The notes under the pieces: model-generated
Seen by the model: only the letters and a program-made list of their open reading frames with translations
Databases searched by the model: none
Told to the model about the DNA's origin: nothing
Program-made: the position numbers and the translations under genes
NCBI GenBank assembly: GCA_937927795.1
Contig: CALBSF010000322.1
Coordinates: 1 to 5,165, forward strand
Direction: 5' to 3'
Length of the DNA: 5,165 bases
Source: an uncultured Rickettsiales bacterium
GTDB lineage: Bacteria; Pseudomonadota; Alphaproteobacteria; Rickettsiales; UBA1997
In this document: piece by piece, positions 1-5,165 of the stretch
Layout of the letters: every line of letters starts with the position of its first letter
Numbering within the stretch: the stretch's first letter is position 1

Positions 1-16
1 TGTGCTCTTCCGATCT
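1..16. other. Illumina adapter remnant (non-genomic)
   Basis: The first 16 bases read TGTGCTCTTCCGATCT, and their reverse complement is AGATCGGAAGAGCACA. This is identical to the start of the TruSeq read-through adapter, known from general knowledge of sequencing libraries. The break falls inside the anmK reading frame: up to base 17 the minus-strand protein matches the AnmK family, ending in VLNIG. After that the frame would read RSEEH instead of the expected G(I/L)AN continuation. A perfect 16-base match at the exact end of the sequence, together with loss of family conservation at the same point, makes an untrimmed adapter by far the best explanation. Confidence 0.96.
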
Positions 17-517
17 GCCAATATTTAAAACCGCGCGAGGTTTTTTTTGATTTGCAAAAAGATAAAAATGATAAATTGGAACTAGCGGCGCACCTTGTCC
101 GCCAAGACTTACATCATTAGATCTAAAATCTGCCACAACTTTAATTCTGGTTTGATTTTTTAATAAATGAGCATTACCAATTTGCCAGGTAATATTTTGA
201 CTTGAATTGTGATAAATAGTGTGTCCGTGGAAAGCGATTAAATCAATTTTTTTGCGATCTATTCTTTTATTTTCAATAAAATTATTAACAAAATCAGCGT
301 GAAGATTAGTTAGTTCTAATTCAATTTGTTTAATTTCTTCAAGGGTAGGGCGATCATAAATCAAGTAAGAAAGACGTTGCTTAAATTCTTTGCTGTAAGG
401 TTGATATTCGAAAAATTTACGATTAATAATTTTTTTTCCATCGCTTTCAATCAATGCTAAATCGATACCATCCATCGAGGTTCCGCTCATCAAGCCAATT
501 GCGCTATATATATTCAT
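17..517 (-). CDS. anmK: Anhydro-N-acetylmuramic acid kinase, N-terminal 167 residues (3' end missing)
   Basis: This enzyme converts 1,6-anhydro-N-acetylmuramic acid (anhMurNAc) plus ATP and water to MurNAc-6-phosphate, a cytoplasmic step in recycling peptidoglycan fragments. The start is ATG at 517. The first residues contain the family signature GLMSGTSMDGID (residues 8-19), the phosphate-binding loop of this ASKHA-fold kinase. Further on are FHGHTIYH (96-103), WQIGN (111-115) and DFRSNDVSLGGQGAPLVP (130-147), the conserved region that holds active-site residues in AnmK. The family is usually about 360-390 residues, so less than half is present. The frame is open at base 17, where genomic sequence gives way to adapter, so any protein predicted through bases 1-16 would carry a false RSEEH tail. 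The gene starts 2 nt after the holB stop with no clear Shine-Dalgarno, so it is probably expressed from the same transcript. Its presence implies that the organism makes and recycles peptidoglycan. Confidence 0.95.
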
Positions 518-519
518 AA

Positions 520-1422
520 TTATTTTAAAAAATGATTAAAAATATTTATCACAGCGGTTTTTTTATCTAAATTTACCGAGATAGTTTTGTTTAGTAAAAA
601 TAATGATTCATCAACTATTAAAAATATTTCATCACTTTTAAACTTTTGTATTAGTTTAAGAAAAATTTCTTCCTCATTAAAAAAGAAATTAACTGAAAAA
701 TTATTAATGAATTTTATTAATCGATTAGCAAAAAAAGTAAAAATTCTTTCAAAAATTAAAAAAGAAAAATTTTTATCGGCAATTGTTTTTAAAAAACTCT
801 CATCAAGTTTTTGATTTTTTAAAGATTGTAAAAAACCGCTATAAAGCTTTATCAGCTCTTTTTCAAACTCAATTGCATCAGCAATAGAGTTATCGCAAAT
901 TTCGCTTAAAAATCTTACCTGATCATTTGAAAGGCTGGGATTTTTTTTAAGTAAAATATTTTTAAAATCCTCAAAAGATAAATCATTAATTTTGTGAATT
1001 TGGCAGCGCGATCTAATGGTTGGTAAAATTCGATTTAAATTATGAGAAATTAAAATTAGATAGTTATTTGAATGAGGTTCTTCGAGAATTTTTAAAATGG
1101 CATTTGAAGATGATTTATTAAGCTGACAAGCCGAATCAATTAAAATAAATTTATCTTTTGAAATGGCTGAAGTTTGATTAATAAAATCATTAATTTTTCT
1201 AACCTTATCAACTGAAATTTCTTTTTTTTCTGCTTCTTTTTCGATAATTAAAAAGTCAGGATGATTGTTTAGTGTGCCGCCAAAAATATCACCAACAAAT
1301 TCTTTAATAAAACTTGCTTTTCCGATTCCTTTTTTTCCATGCAGCAAAATTGCGTGGTGAAGTTTATTGTTCTTGTAATGACTAAGAAGCGTTGATTTTA
1401 TTGATTCAAAGCCAATTAACAT
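520..1422 (-). CDS. holB: DNA polymerase III subunit delta' (clamp loader)
   Basis: The 300-residue product is the delta' subunit of the clamp-loader complex, which loads the beta sliding clamp during replication. The N-terminus (LIGFES...LHHAILLHGKKGIGKASF) matches the alphaproteobacterial delta' pattern. A Walker A-like loop GKKGIGKA lies at residues 29-36. FILIDSACQLN (92-102) is the degenerate Walker B region, followed by SSSNAILKILEEP (104-116) and the clamp-loader SRC motif (138-140). HolB is favoured over DnaX because the protein is short, has a degenerate Walker B, and lacks the zinc cysteines and the C-terminal domains of tau. The zinc module of E. coli delta' is absent: residues 45-57 carry no cysteines, which is common in alphaproteobacteria. 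The C-terminal 130 residues are poorly conserved and rich in Phe, Lys and Ile. The ATG shares one base with the ccoP stop (TAATG), a strong argument for this start. A GGTGG-like stretch (1435-1439) lies upstream and may act as a weak ribosome site. Confidence 0.93.
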   Translation of the reverse strand: MLIGFESIKSTLLSHYKNNKLHHAILLHGKKGIGKASFIKEFVGDIFGGTLNNHPDFLIIEKEAEKKEISVDKVRKINDFINQTSAISKDKFILIDSACQLNKSSSNAILKILEEPHSNNYLILISHNLNRILPTIRSRCQIHKINDLSFEDFKNILLKKNPSLSNDQVRFLSEICDNSIADAIEFEKELIKLYSGFLQSLKNQKLDESFLKTIADKNFSFLIFERIFTFFANRLIKFINNFSVNFFFNEEEIFLKLIQKFKSDEIFLIVDESLFLLNKTISVNLDKKTAVINIFNHFLK

Positions 1423-1424
1423 TA
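1420..1424 (-). promoter_or_regulatory. TAATG stop/start junction, ccoP to holB
   Basis: On the minus strand the ccoP stop TAA (1424-1422) shares its last A with the holB ATG (1422-1420). Such one-base overlaps commonly allow terminating ribosomes to restart, so holB output is probably coupled to ccoP translation. The coupling is inferred, while the overlap is seen directly. Confidence 0.75.
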
Positions 1425-2282
1425 TTTTATACCGCCACCCAAAGAGTGCACATATAAACTCAGTTGTCTTATTGTATTATCGTCTAATCTTGTGATCCAA
1501 TAAGGCATCACACCAGCTCTTGCATAATAAACACTGAAAATTACATCTTCTTTTTTATCGCCATAAAGCCAAATTGCATCAGCTAAATTTGGAGCTCCAA
1601 CTGTTTTGTCGCCAAGTCCTTTTACACCATGACAAGAAGCGCAATTTGCTTTAAATATTTTTTCTCCCAAGGCGTCATATTCAGATTTCCCAGATAAAGA
1701 TAAAACATAATTTGCAACCGCTTCAATTTCATCTTTTTTCAAAACTTTATCTAAACCAAAAGAAGGCATCTGGCTATAGCGAGTTTTATCATGACTTGAG
1801 CGAATTCCATATTTTAGAGTTTGATAAATATCTTCAATTTTTCCACCCCAAAGCCAATCGTCATCATTTAAATTTGGAAATCCTTTAGAGCCTGCAGCAC
1901 CTGTGCCATGACAGGCGGCGCAATTTTCTTTAAAAGCAACTTTTCCACCATTTAAAGCAAATTCCATTAATTTTGGATCTTGCTTAATTTGTTCAAAACT
2001 TAATTTAGAAAATTTTTCTAAATAAACATTTTTTTTGCCATCAATTTCTTTTTGAGAATCTGCTAATTGCGATTGCTGCGACCAATTTAAAGATCCCTTT
2101 GAATTTCCGCTAAATGTTGGCCAAGTTGGATAAAAAAACCAATAACCAAAAGCCCAAATAATTGAAACTATCCACACAATAAGCCACCAGCGAGGTGCTG
2201 GAATATTATATTCAGATATACCGTCCCACTCGTGACCGGTAGTTTTAATTTCTTTTGGTTTTTTATTTTTATCTTCAGTCAT
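1422..2282 (-). CDS. ccoP: cbb3-type cytochrome c oxidase subunit III, membrane-anchored diheme cytochrome c
   Basis: CcoP accepts electrons from soluble or membrane cytochrome c and passes them through its hemes towards CcoO and CcoN. The 286-residue protein begins with a short cytoplasmic stretch containing the family signature HEWDGISEYNIPAPRWW (17-33). One membrane span follows (about 32-52), ending in YPTWP. The rest is periplasmic and holds two cytochrome c domains. The first has C121-AA-C124-H125 with Met ligand M172 in SQMPSF. The second has C214-AS-C217-H218 with Met ligand M259 in GVMPYW. Both domains are intact and the length is normal for the family. The ATG at 2282 lies inside the end of ccoQ (8-nt overlap), with only a weak AAAAGA upstream. 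The stop codon overlaps the holB start. Heme attachment needs a cytochrome c maturation system, which is not in this window. Confidence 0.98.
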   Translation of the reverse strand: MTEDKNKKPKEIKTTGHEWDGISEYNIPAPRWWLIVWIVSIIWAFGYWFFYPTWPTFSGNSKGSLNWSQQSQLADSQKEIDGKKNVYLEKFSKLSFEQIKQDPKLMEFALNGGKVAFKENCAACHGTGAAGSKGFPNLNDDDWLWGGKIEDIYQTLKYGIRSSHDKTRYSQMPSFGLDKVLKKDEIEAVANYVLSLSGKSEYDALGEKIFKANCASCHGVKGLGDKTVGAPNLADAIWLYGDKKEDVIFSVYYARAGVMPYWITRLDDNTIRQLSLYVHSLGGGIK

Positions 2283-2421
2283 GGTCTTTTAAAGGAATTT
2301 TAGAATATTGATCAAATTTTTTTTTGTTACTTTTTTTAAAAGCTATAAAAATCACATAACAAAAGGTTGAAAAAAAGAATATTGTTGCAATGGTTGCAGC
2401 ATTTTCAAATAAAAAATTCAT
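2275..2421 (-). CDS. ccoQ: cbb3-type oxidase small subunit CcoQ (48 residues)
   Basis: This 48-residue frame lies between ccoO and ccoP and is short enough to be missed by ordinary length cut-offs. It starts MNFLFENAATIATIFF, has a single hydrophobic span (about residues 8-28), then a Lys-rich stretch KKSNKKK (29-35), and ends KFDQYSKIPLKDHD. That layout of one helix, a basic flank and a short tail with an IPL-plus-acidic end is typical of CcoQ/FixQ. In other bacteria this subunit helps stabilise the oxidase complex or the CcoP association. Its position between ccoO and ccoP is the canonical one. The ATG shares one base with the ccoO stop (TAATG), and it has the best ribosome-binding site in the window. 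Its TGA (2277-2275) lies 8 nt inside ccoP. Sequence conservation of CcoQ is low, so the call rests mainly on position, size and topology. Confidence 0.88.
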   Translation of the reverse strand: MNFLFENAATIATIFFFSTFCYVIFIAFKKSNKKKFDQYSKIPLKDHD

Positions 2422-2423
2422 TA
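2419..2423 (-). promoter_or_regulatory. TAATG stop/start junction, ccoO to ccoQ
   Basis: The ccoO stop TAA (2423-2421) shares one base with the ccoQ ATG (2421-2419) on the minus strand. The same arrangement occurs between ccoP and holB. It suggests translation restart by the same ribosome, which would fit subunits needed in equal amounts. The coupling is inferred from the overlap. Confidence 0.75.
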
Positions 2424-3164
2424 TTTTTTTACCTCTTTTTCTTTGATATTCAAAGGTTCAAATTTTGAAAAATCAACAAAAGTTCCAAGAACCTGTAAAT
2501 AAGCAACTAAAGCATCCATTTCGGAAATAAAATTAGGATTGCCATCAAAATCATGAATATTAATTTTATTGCCATATCTTTTATTCAAAGCAGCGGCATC
2601 ACGGTCATTCGACCCTTGAACCACGCCATCAGAAACCGCGTTTTGAATCATTTCATCGCTGTAAGGAACGCCAAGTTTTCTTAAAACTTCCATGTCGTCA
2701 GAAATCCCTGCAAGCTTTGCTGGTCTTTCAACTAAGAATTTATATCCCGGCATTATTGATTCAGGAACCACGTCTCTTGGATTTATCAAGTGGCGAACAT
2801 GCCATTGATCTGAATATTTGCCACCAAGCCTTGCTAAATCTGGGCCAGTTCTTTTTGAGCCCCATTGAAAAGGAAAGTCATACATGCTTTCAGCGGCTAA
2901 AGAGTAGTGTCCATAGCGCTCAACTTCATCACGCAAAACTCTTACTTGTTGAGAATGGCAGCCATAGCATCCTTCTCTTTTATAGATCTTAGAGCCGGCT
3001 AATTCAAGCGGAGTATATGGTCTCATGCCTTCAACTTTTTCAATGGTAGTTTCCATGCGAAATAAAGGCACAATTTCAATAATTCCGCCAATTGAAATTA
3101 CAATTATTGTTAGAATTAAAAGCAAAATTGAGTTTTTCTCAATTTTATCATGATGTTTAAGCAT
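2421..3164 (-). CDS. ccoO: cbb3-type cytochrome c oxidase subunit II, membrane-anchored monoheme cytochrome c
   Basis: CcoO relays electrons from CcoP to the low-spin heme of CcoN. The 247-residue product has a short cytoplasmic start, one N-terminal membrane anchor (about residues 13-34) and a periplasmic cytochrome c domain. The heme c site is REGCYGCHSQQVR, with C66, C69 and H70. The likely Met ligand is M138 in SIMPGY. Other family marks are the segment around RYGHYSLAAES (83-93), GSKRTGPDLARLGGKYSD (102-119), WHVRHLINPR (121-130) and a C-terminal DALVAYLQVLGT helix (217-228). Length is in the normal range. The ATG at 3164 overlaps the end of ccoN by 8 nt and has no recognisable Shine-Dalgarno, so translation is probably coupled to ccoN. 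The stop overlaps the ccoQ start. Confidence 0.98.
   Translation of the reverse strand: MLKHHDKIEKNSILLLILTIIVISIGGIIEIVPLFRMETTIEKVEGMRPYTPLELAGSKIYKREGCYGCHSQQVRVLRDEVERYGHYSLAAESMYDFPFQWGSKRTGPDLARLGGKYSDQWHVRHLINPRDVVPESIMPGYKFLVERPAKLAGISDDMEVLRKLGVPYSDEMIQNAVSDGVVQGSNDRDAAALNKRYGNKINIHDFDGNPNFISEMDALVAYLQVLGTFVDFSKFEPLNIKEKEVKK
2431..2436 (-). promoter_or_regulatory. Shine-Dalgarno site of ccoQ
   Basis: On the minus strand AGAGGT ends 9 nt before the ccoQ ATG at 2421. It lies within the last codons of ccoO, and it is the only strong Shine-Dalgarno-like motif found before any start codon in the window. It supports ccoQ as a real translated gene rather than a chance frame. Confidence 0.65.
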
Positions 3165-4569
3165 TTTTTAATTTAATTGTTTTATAGAAATTATAGGCCA
3201 TGACGCAAGCGCCGCTCAAGAAAAACAGACCACCAATTGCTCTGGTTAAATATAAAGGATGCATAGCTATAACTGTTTCAATGAATGAATATTGTAAAAA
3301 TCCCATTTCATCGTAAGAGCGCCACATCAATCCTTGCATGATTCCAGCAATCCACATTGCAGTTATATAAAGAACGATTCCAATTGAGGCTAGCCAGAAA
3401 TGCACAGAAACTAATTTCATTGAATATAATTCTTTTTTACCCCACAAAACTGGAACTAGGTGATATAATGCGCCAAAGCTAATAAAAGCAACCCAGCCCA
3501 AAGCGCCAGAGTGAACGTGGCCAATAGTCCATTCGGTGTAGTGAGATAAAGCATTAACAGTTTTGATTGCCATTAAAGGACCTTCAAAAGTGCTCATTCC
3601 ATAGAAAGCAACTGCGGTAATTAAAAAACGTAAAACTGGATCAGTTCTAAGTTTATCCCAAGCGCCAGAAAGAGTCATGATTCCATTGATCATTCCGCCC
3701 CAAGAAGGCATCCAAAGCATAATAGAAAAAGTCATTCCTAAGGTTTGAACCCAATCAGGAAGAGAGGTGTAATGTAAGTGATGTGGGCCAGCCCAAATGT
3801 AAATAAAGATTAGTGACCAAAAGTGTAAGATCGATAGGCGATAAGAATATACAGGTCTTTCAGCTCTTTTTGGTATAAAATAATACATTATTCCAAGAAA
3901 ACCTGCGGTTAAGAAAAATCCAACCGCATTATGACCATACCACCATTGAATCATAGCGCTTTGAACGCCACCAAATATTGGATAGCTAGCAGCAGAATCA
4001 ATTCTAAGAGGAATTGAAAGATTATTTACAATATGAAGAACGGCAACAGTTACGATAAATCCAAGATAAAACCAGTTGGCGACATAGATATGAGGCTCTT
4101 TGCGATCTTTTAGGGTCATTATGTAAACTAAAAAATAGCAAACCCAAATTATAGTTAAAAGTAAATCAGCATACCATTCTGGCTCAGCATATTCTTTCCC
4201 TTGAGTGATTCCGGTAACATAGCCAAGCGCAGCAATAACAATAAATGTTTGATAGCCCCAAAAAATAAATTTCAATAGATTGTCAGAGCCCCAAAGCCTT
4301 ACCCCAGAAGTTCTTTGAACTACAAAAAAACTAGTGGCAAATAAAACATTTCCACCAAAAGCAAAAATAACCGCTGAAGTGTGAAGTGGGCGCAGACGAC
4401 CAAAACTTGTCCACTCTAATCCAAGATTTAAAACAGGAAAAGCCAATTGAAAGGCGATAAACACTCCCGCTAAAAAACCAACAATTCCCCAGAAAGTTGC
4501 GGCAATAGTGAATAATTTTACAATAGAATAATTGTAATTAACTGCGCTGTTATTGTGTGAACTAGACAT
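3157..4569 (-). CDS. ccoN: cbb3-type cytochrome c oxidase subunit I (catalytic, heme-copper)
   Basis: CcoN is the catalytic subunit, reducing O2 to water at a heme b3-CuB centre and pumping protons. The 470-residue protein is a multi-span membrane protein with the roughly 12-helix core of heme-copper oxidases. Ligands visible by family pattern are low-spin heme b H63 (RLRPLHTSA) and H353; CuB H213 (WWYGHNAVGFF), H263 and H264 (GPHHLHYTSLPDW); and heme b3 H351 (IGHVHSGALGW). Y257 sits six residues before the HH pair, where the C-family cross-linked tyrosine is found. E329 in STFEGPLMA matches the conserved C-family glutamate near the active site. All key residues are present, so the enzyme should be functional. 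The ATG at 4569 overlaps the end of the upstream membrane-protein gene by 8 nt and lacks a clear Shine-Dalgarno. The alternative names fixN and cytN apply to the same family. Confidence 0.98.
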   Translation of the reverse strand: MSSSHNNSAVNYNYSIVKLFTIAATFWGIVGFLAGVFIAFQLAFPVLNLGLEWTSFGRLRPLHTSAVIFAFGGNVLFATSFFVVQRTSGVRLWGSDNLLKFIFWGYQTFIVIAALGYVTGITQGKEYAEPEWYADLLLTIIWVCYFLVYIMTLKDRKEPHIYVANWFYLGFIVTVAVLHIVNNLSIPLRIDSAASYPIFGGVQSAMIQWWYGHNAVGFFLTAGFLGIMYYFIPKRAERPVYSYRLSILHFWSLIFIYIWAGPHHLHYTSLPDWVQTLGMTFSIMLWMPSWGGMINGIMTLSGAWDKLRTDPVLRFLITAVAFYGMSTFEGPLMAIKTVNALSHYTEWTIGHVHSGALGWVAFISFGALYHLVPVLWGKKELYSMKLVSVHFWLASIGIVLYITAMWIAGIMQGLMWRSYDEMGFLQYSFIETVIAMHPLYLTRAIGGLFFLSGACVMAYNFYKTIKLKNA

Positions 4570-5165
4570 AATATATCATTTTATAAATCATCAATAAAAT
4601 TATAACTATATTGATTAATGCTGAGATTTTAAATAAGAGTTGTAATTTTGCAATTTCAAATTTGAAAAAAGCGTAAGAGGTGATGCTAGTTAAAAATAAA
4701 GCAGGAAATGTAGATATTCCAAAACACAGCATTCCAAAGCCTGCCATCAAAGGCGAAGGAATTGCAGCGGCAATTAAAAATGCGCCATATAATAAACCGC
4801 ACGGAATAAAACCCAACATTAAACCAAGCAAATAGCCATTTAAGCCAATTGGGTTTTTAAATAAATTGCTAATAATAGTTTTCAGCTTAGTGGGAAAATA
4901 AAGTTTTATTGATAAGGTTTTTAATATTTTAGTTATAATAGTTGGCGCCTGAAAAAAGTTTTTTCCAAAAAAAATATTTAAAAAAAACAGAATTGCGCAA
5001 GTTAAAAAGAATATTGAAATATATTTAAAGCCGGTTAATTCTTGTAAATTTATCGTAAGATATGATGATGATAGTCCTATGAAAGAGTAAGTGGTGATTC
5101 GTCCTAGATGATATGGAAGTAGAGCAAAATTTTTTATTTTTTTAAAATTAGAAAATTTATCAATT
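4562..5165 (-). CDS. TauE/SafE- or UreH-like (DsbD_2-type) membrane protein, C-terminal 200 residues (5' end outside window)
   Basis: The frame is open from the window edge (first full codon 5164-5162) to a TAG at 4564-4562, giving 200 residues. A TTG at 4831 could be taken for a start, but it lies inside a conserved membrane helix and the family motifs upstream continue in frame, so the gene begins beyond the window. Two motifs identify the family. One is YHLGRITTYSFIGL (visible residues 18-31), matching the family's Y(N/H)LGR(I)xSY pattern. The other is GYLLGLMLGFIPCGLLYGAF (110-129), carrying the conserved PCG. Five or so hydrophobic spans are visible, separated by a basic stretch near residues 68-108. 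The usual N-terminal HCxGMCGG region would be off the edge. Members are often found beside cbb3 oxidase and copper-handling genes, and the fold resembles the DsbD/CcdA membrane core. A role in copper delivery or oxidase assembly is plausible but inferred. The substrate is unknown, and the sulfite-export label on such proteins should not be taken literally. Confidence 0.85.
   Translation of the reverse strand, partial: IDKFSNFKKIKNFALLPYHLGRITTYSFIGLSSSYLTINLQELTGFKYISIFFLTCAILFFLNIFFGKNFFQAPTIITKILKTLSIKLYFPTKLKTIISNLFKNPIGLNGYLLGLMLGFIPCGLLYGAFLIAAAIPSPLMAGFGMLCFGISTFPALFLTSITSYAFFKFEIAKLQLLFKISALINIVIILLMIYKMIYYV

Noticed and set aside
27..48. Terminator-like hairpin with T-tract on the plus strand (aaaacc-gcgcga-ggtttt then T-run)
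   Set aside because: The stem has only two G-C pairs, it points opposite to all genes, and it lies inside conserved anmK codons (KKPRAVLN). The likeness to a terminator is probably chance.
587..814. Plus-strand open frame of 75 codons
   Set aside because: It lies wholly inside holB on the opposite strand, is dominated by Lys, Ser and Leu from AT-rich runs, and has no recognisable motif. It is a shadow of a well-supported gene.
2311..2340. Homopolymer T runs in the ccoQ region as possible sequencing frameshifts
   Set aside because: The ccoQ frame stays intact through the runs and joins its neighbours with regular overlaps, so there is no sign of an indel.
2717..2992. Plus-strand open frame of 91 codons
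   Set aside because: It is antisense to the conserved heme-binding part of ccoO, has no family motif and no convincing ribosome site. The ccoO frame explains the sequence.
4562..4831. An 89-codon gene starting at TTG 4831
   Set aside because: The same frame is open to the window end and carries the conserved YHLGR region upstream, so this is an internal part of a longer, edge-truncated gene.
1..5165. CRISPR array, tRNA/rRNA genes, insertion sequence or new defence system
   Set aside because: No spaced direct repeats, RNA-gene signatures, transposase motifs or terminal inverted repeats were seen, and almost every base is accounted for by recognised genes on one strand.

Overview
The window is a low-GC piece of bacterial DNA in which every supported gene lies on the minus strand. 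There is essentially no space between genes. In transcription order (high to low coordinates) it holds: the C-terminal part of a TauE/SafE- or UreH-like membrane protein (cut by the window end), ccoN, ccoO, ccoQ, ccoP, holB, and the N-terminal part of anmK. Protein motifs point to an alphaproteobacterium. These include the CcoP N-terminus (HEWDGI...PRWW) and a DNA polymerase III delta' subunit that lacks the zinc-binding cysteines. Strong AT bias, poly-A/T-rich lysine, isoleucine, asparagine and phenylalanine codons, and extreme gene packing suggest a reduced, possibly host-associated lineage such as Rickettsiales (for example Midichloriaceae-like). That placement is inference and was not tested by phylogeny.

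The core (2275-4569) is a complete structural operon for a cbb3-type (C-family) heme-copper cytochrome oxidase. CcoN carries all metal ligands. CcoO carries one heme c site and CcoP two. CcoQ is a 48-residue single-span peptide at 2275-2421, easily missed because it is so short. This enzyme is the terminal oxidase of high-affinity (microaerobic) respiration. The membrane protein directly upstream of ccoN belongs to a family often found in cbb3 gene neighbourhoods and probably serves metal handling or assembly. The usual assembly genes ccoG, ccoH, ccoI and ccoS are not in the window.

Downstream, the same transcription unit appears to run into two unrelated housekeeping genes. holB encodes the clamp-loader delta' subunit and starts inside the ccoP stop codon. 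anmK encodes anhydro-N-acetylmuramic acid kinase and starts 2 nt after the holB stop. Junctions from the membrane protein through holB overlap by 8, 8, 1, 8 and 1 nt, which suggests translational coupling along the operon. No promoter or terminator is visible inside the window.

Bases 1-16 are not genomic. They read as the Illumina TruSeq adapter (reverse complement AGATCGGAAGAGCACA) and cut anmK at the NIG of its conserved NIGG(I/L)AN motif. The genomic sequence therefore begins at base 17. I see no novel system here. The points most worth attention are the adapter chimera, the linkage of the oxidase to replication and wall-recycling genes, and the overlap pattern.
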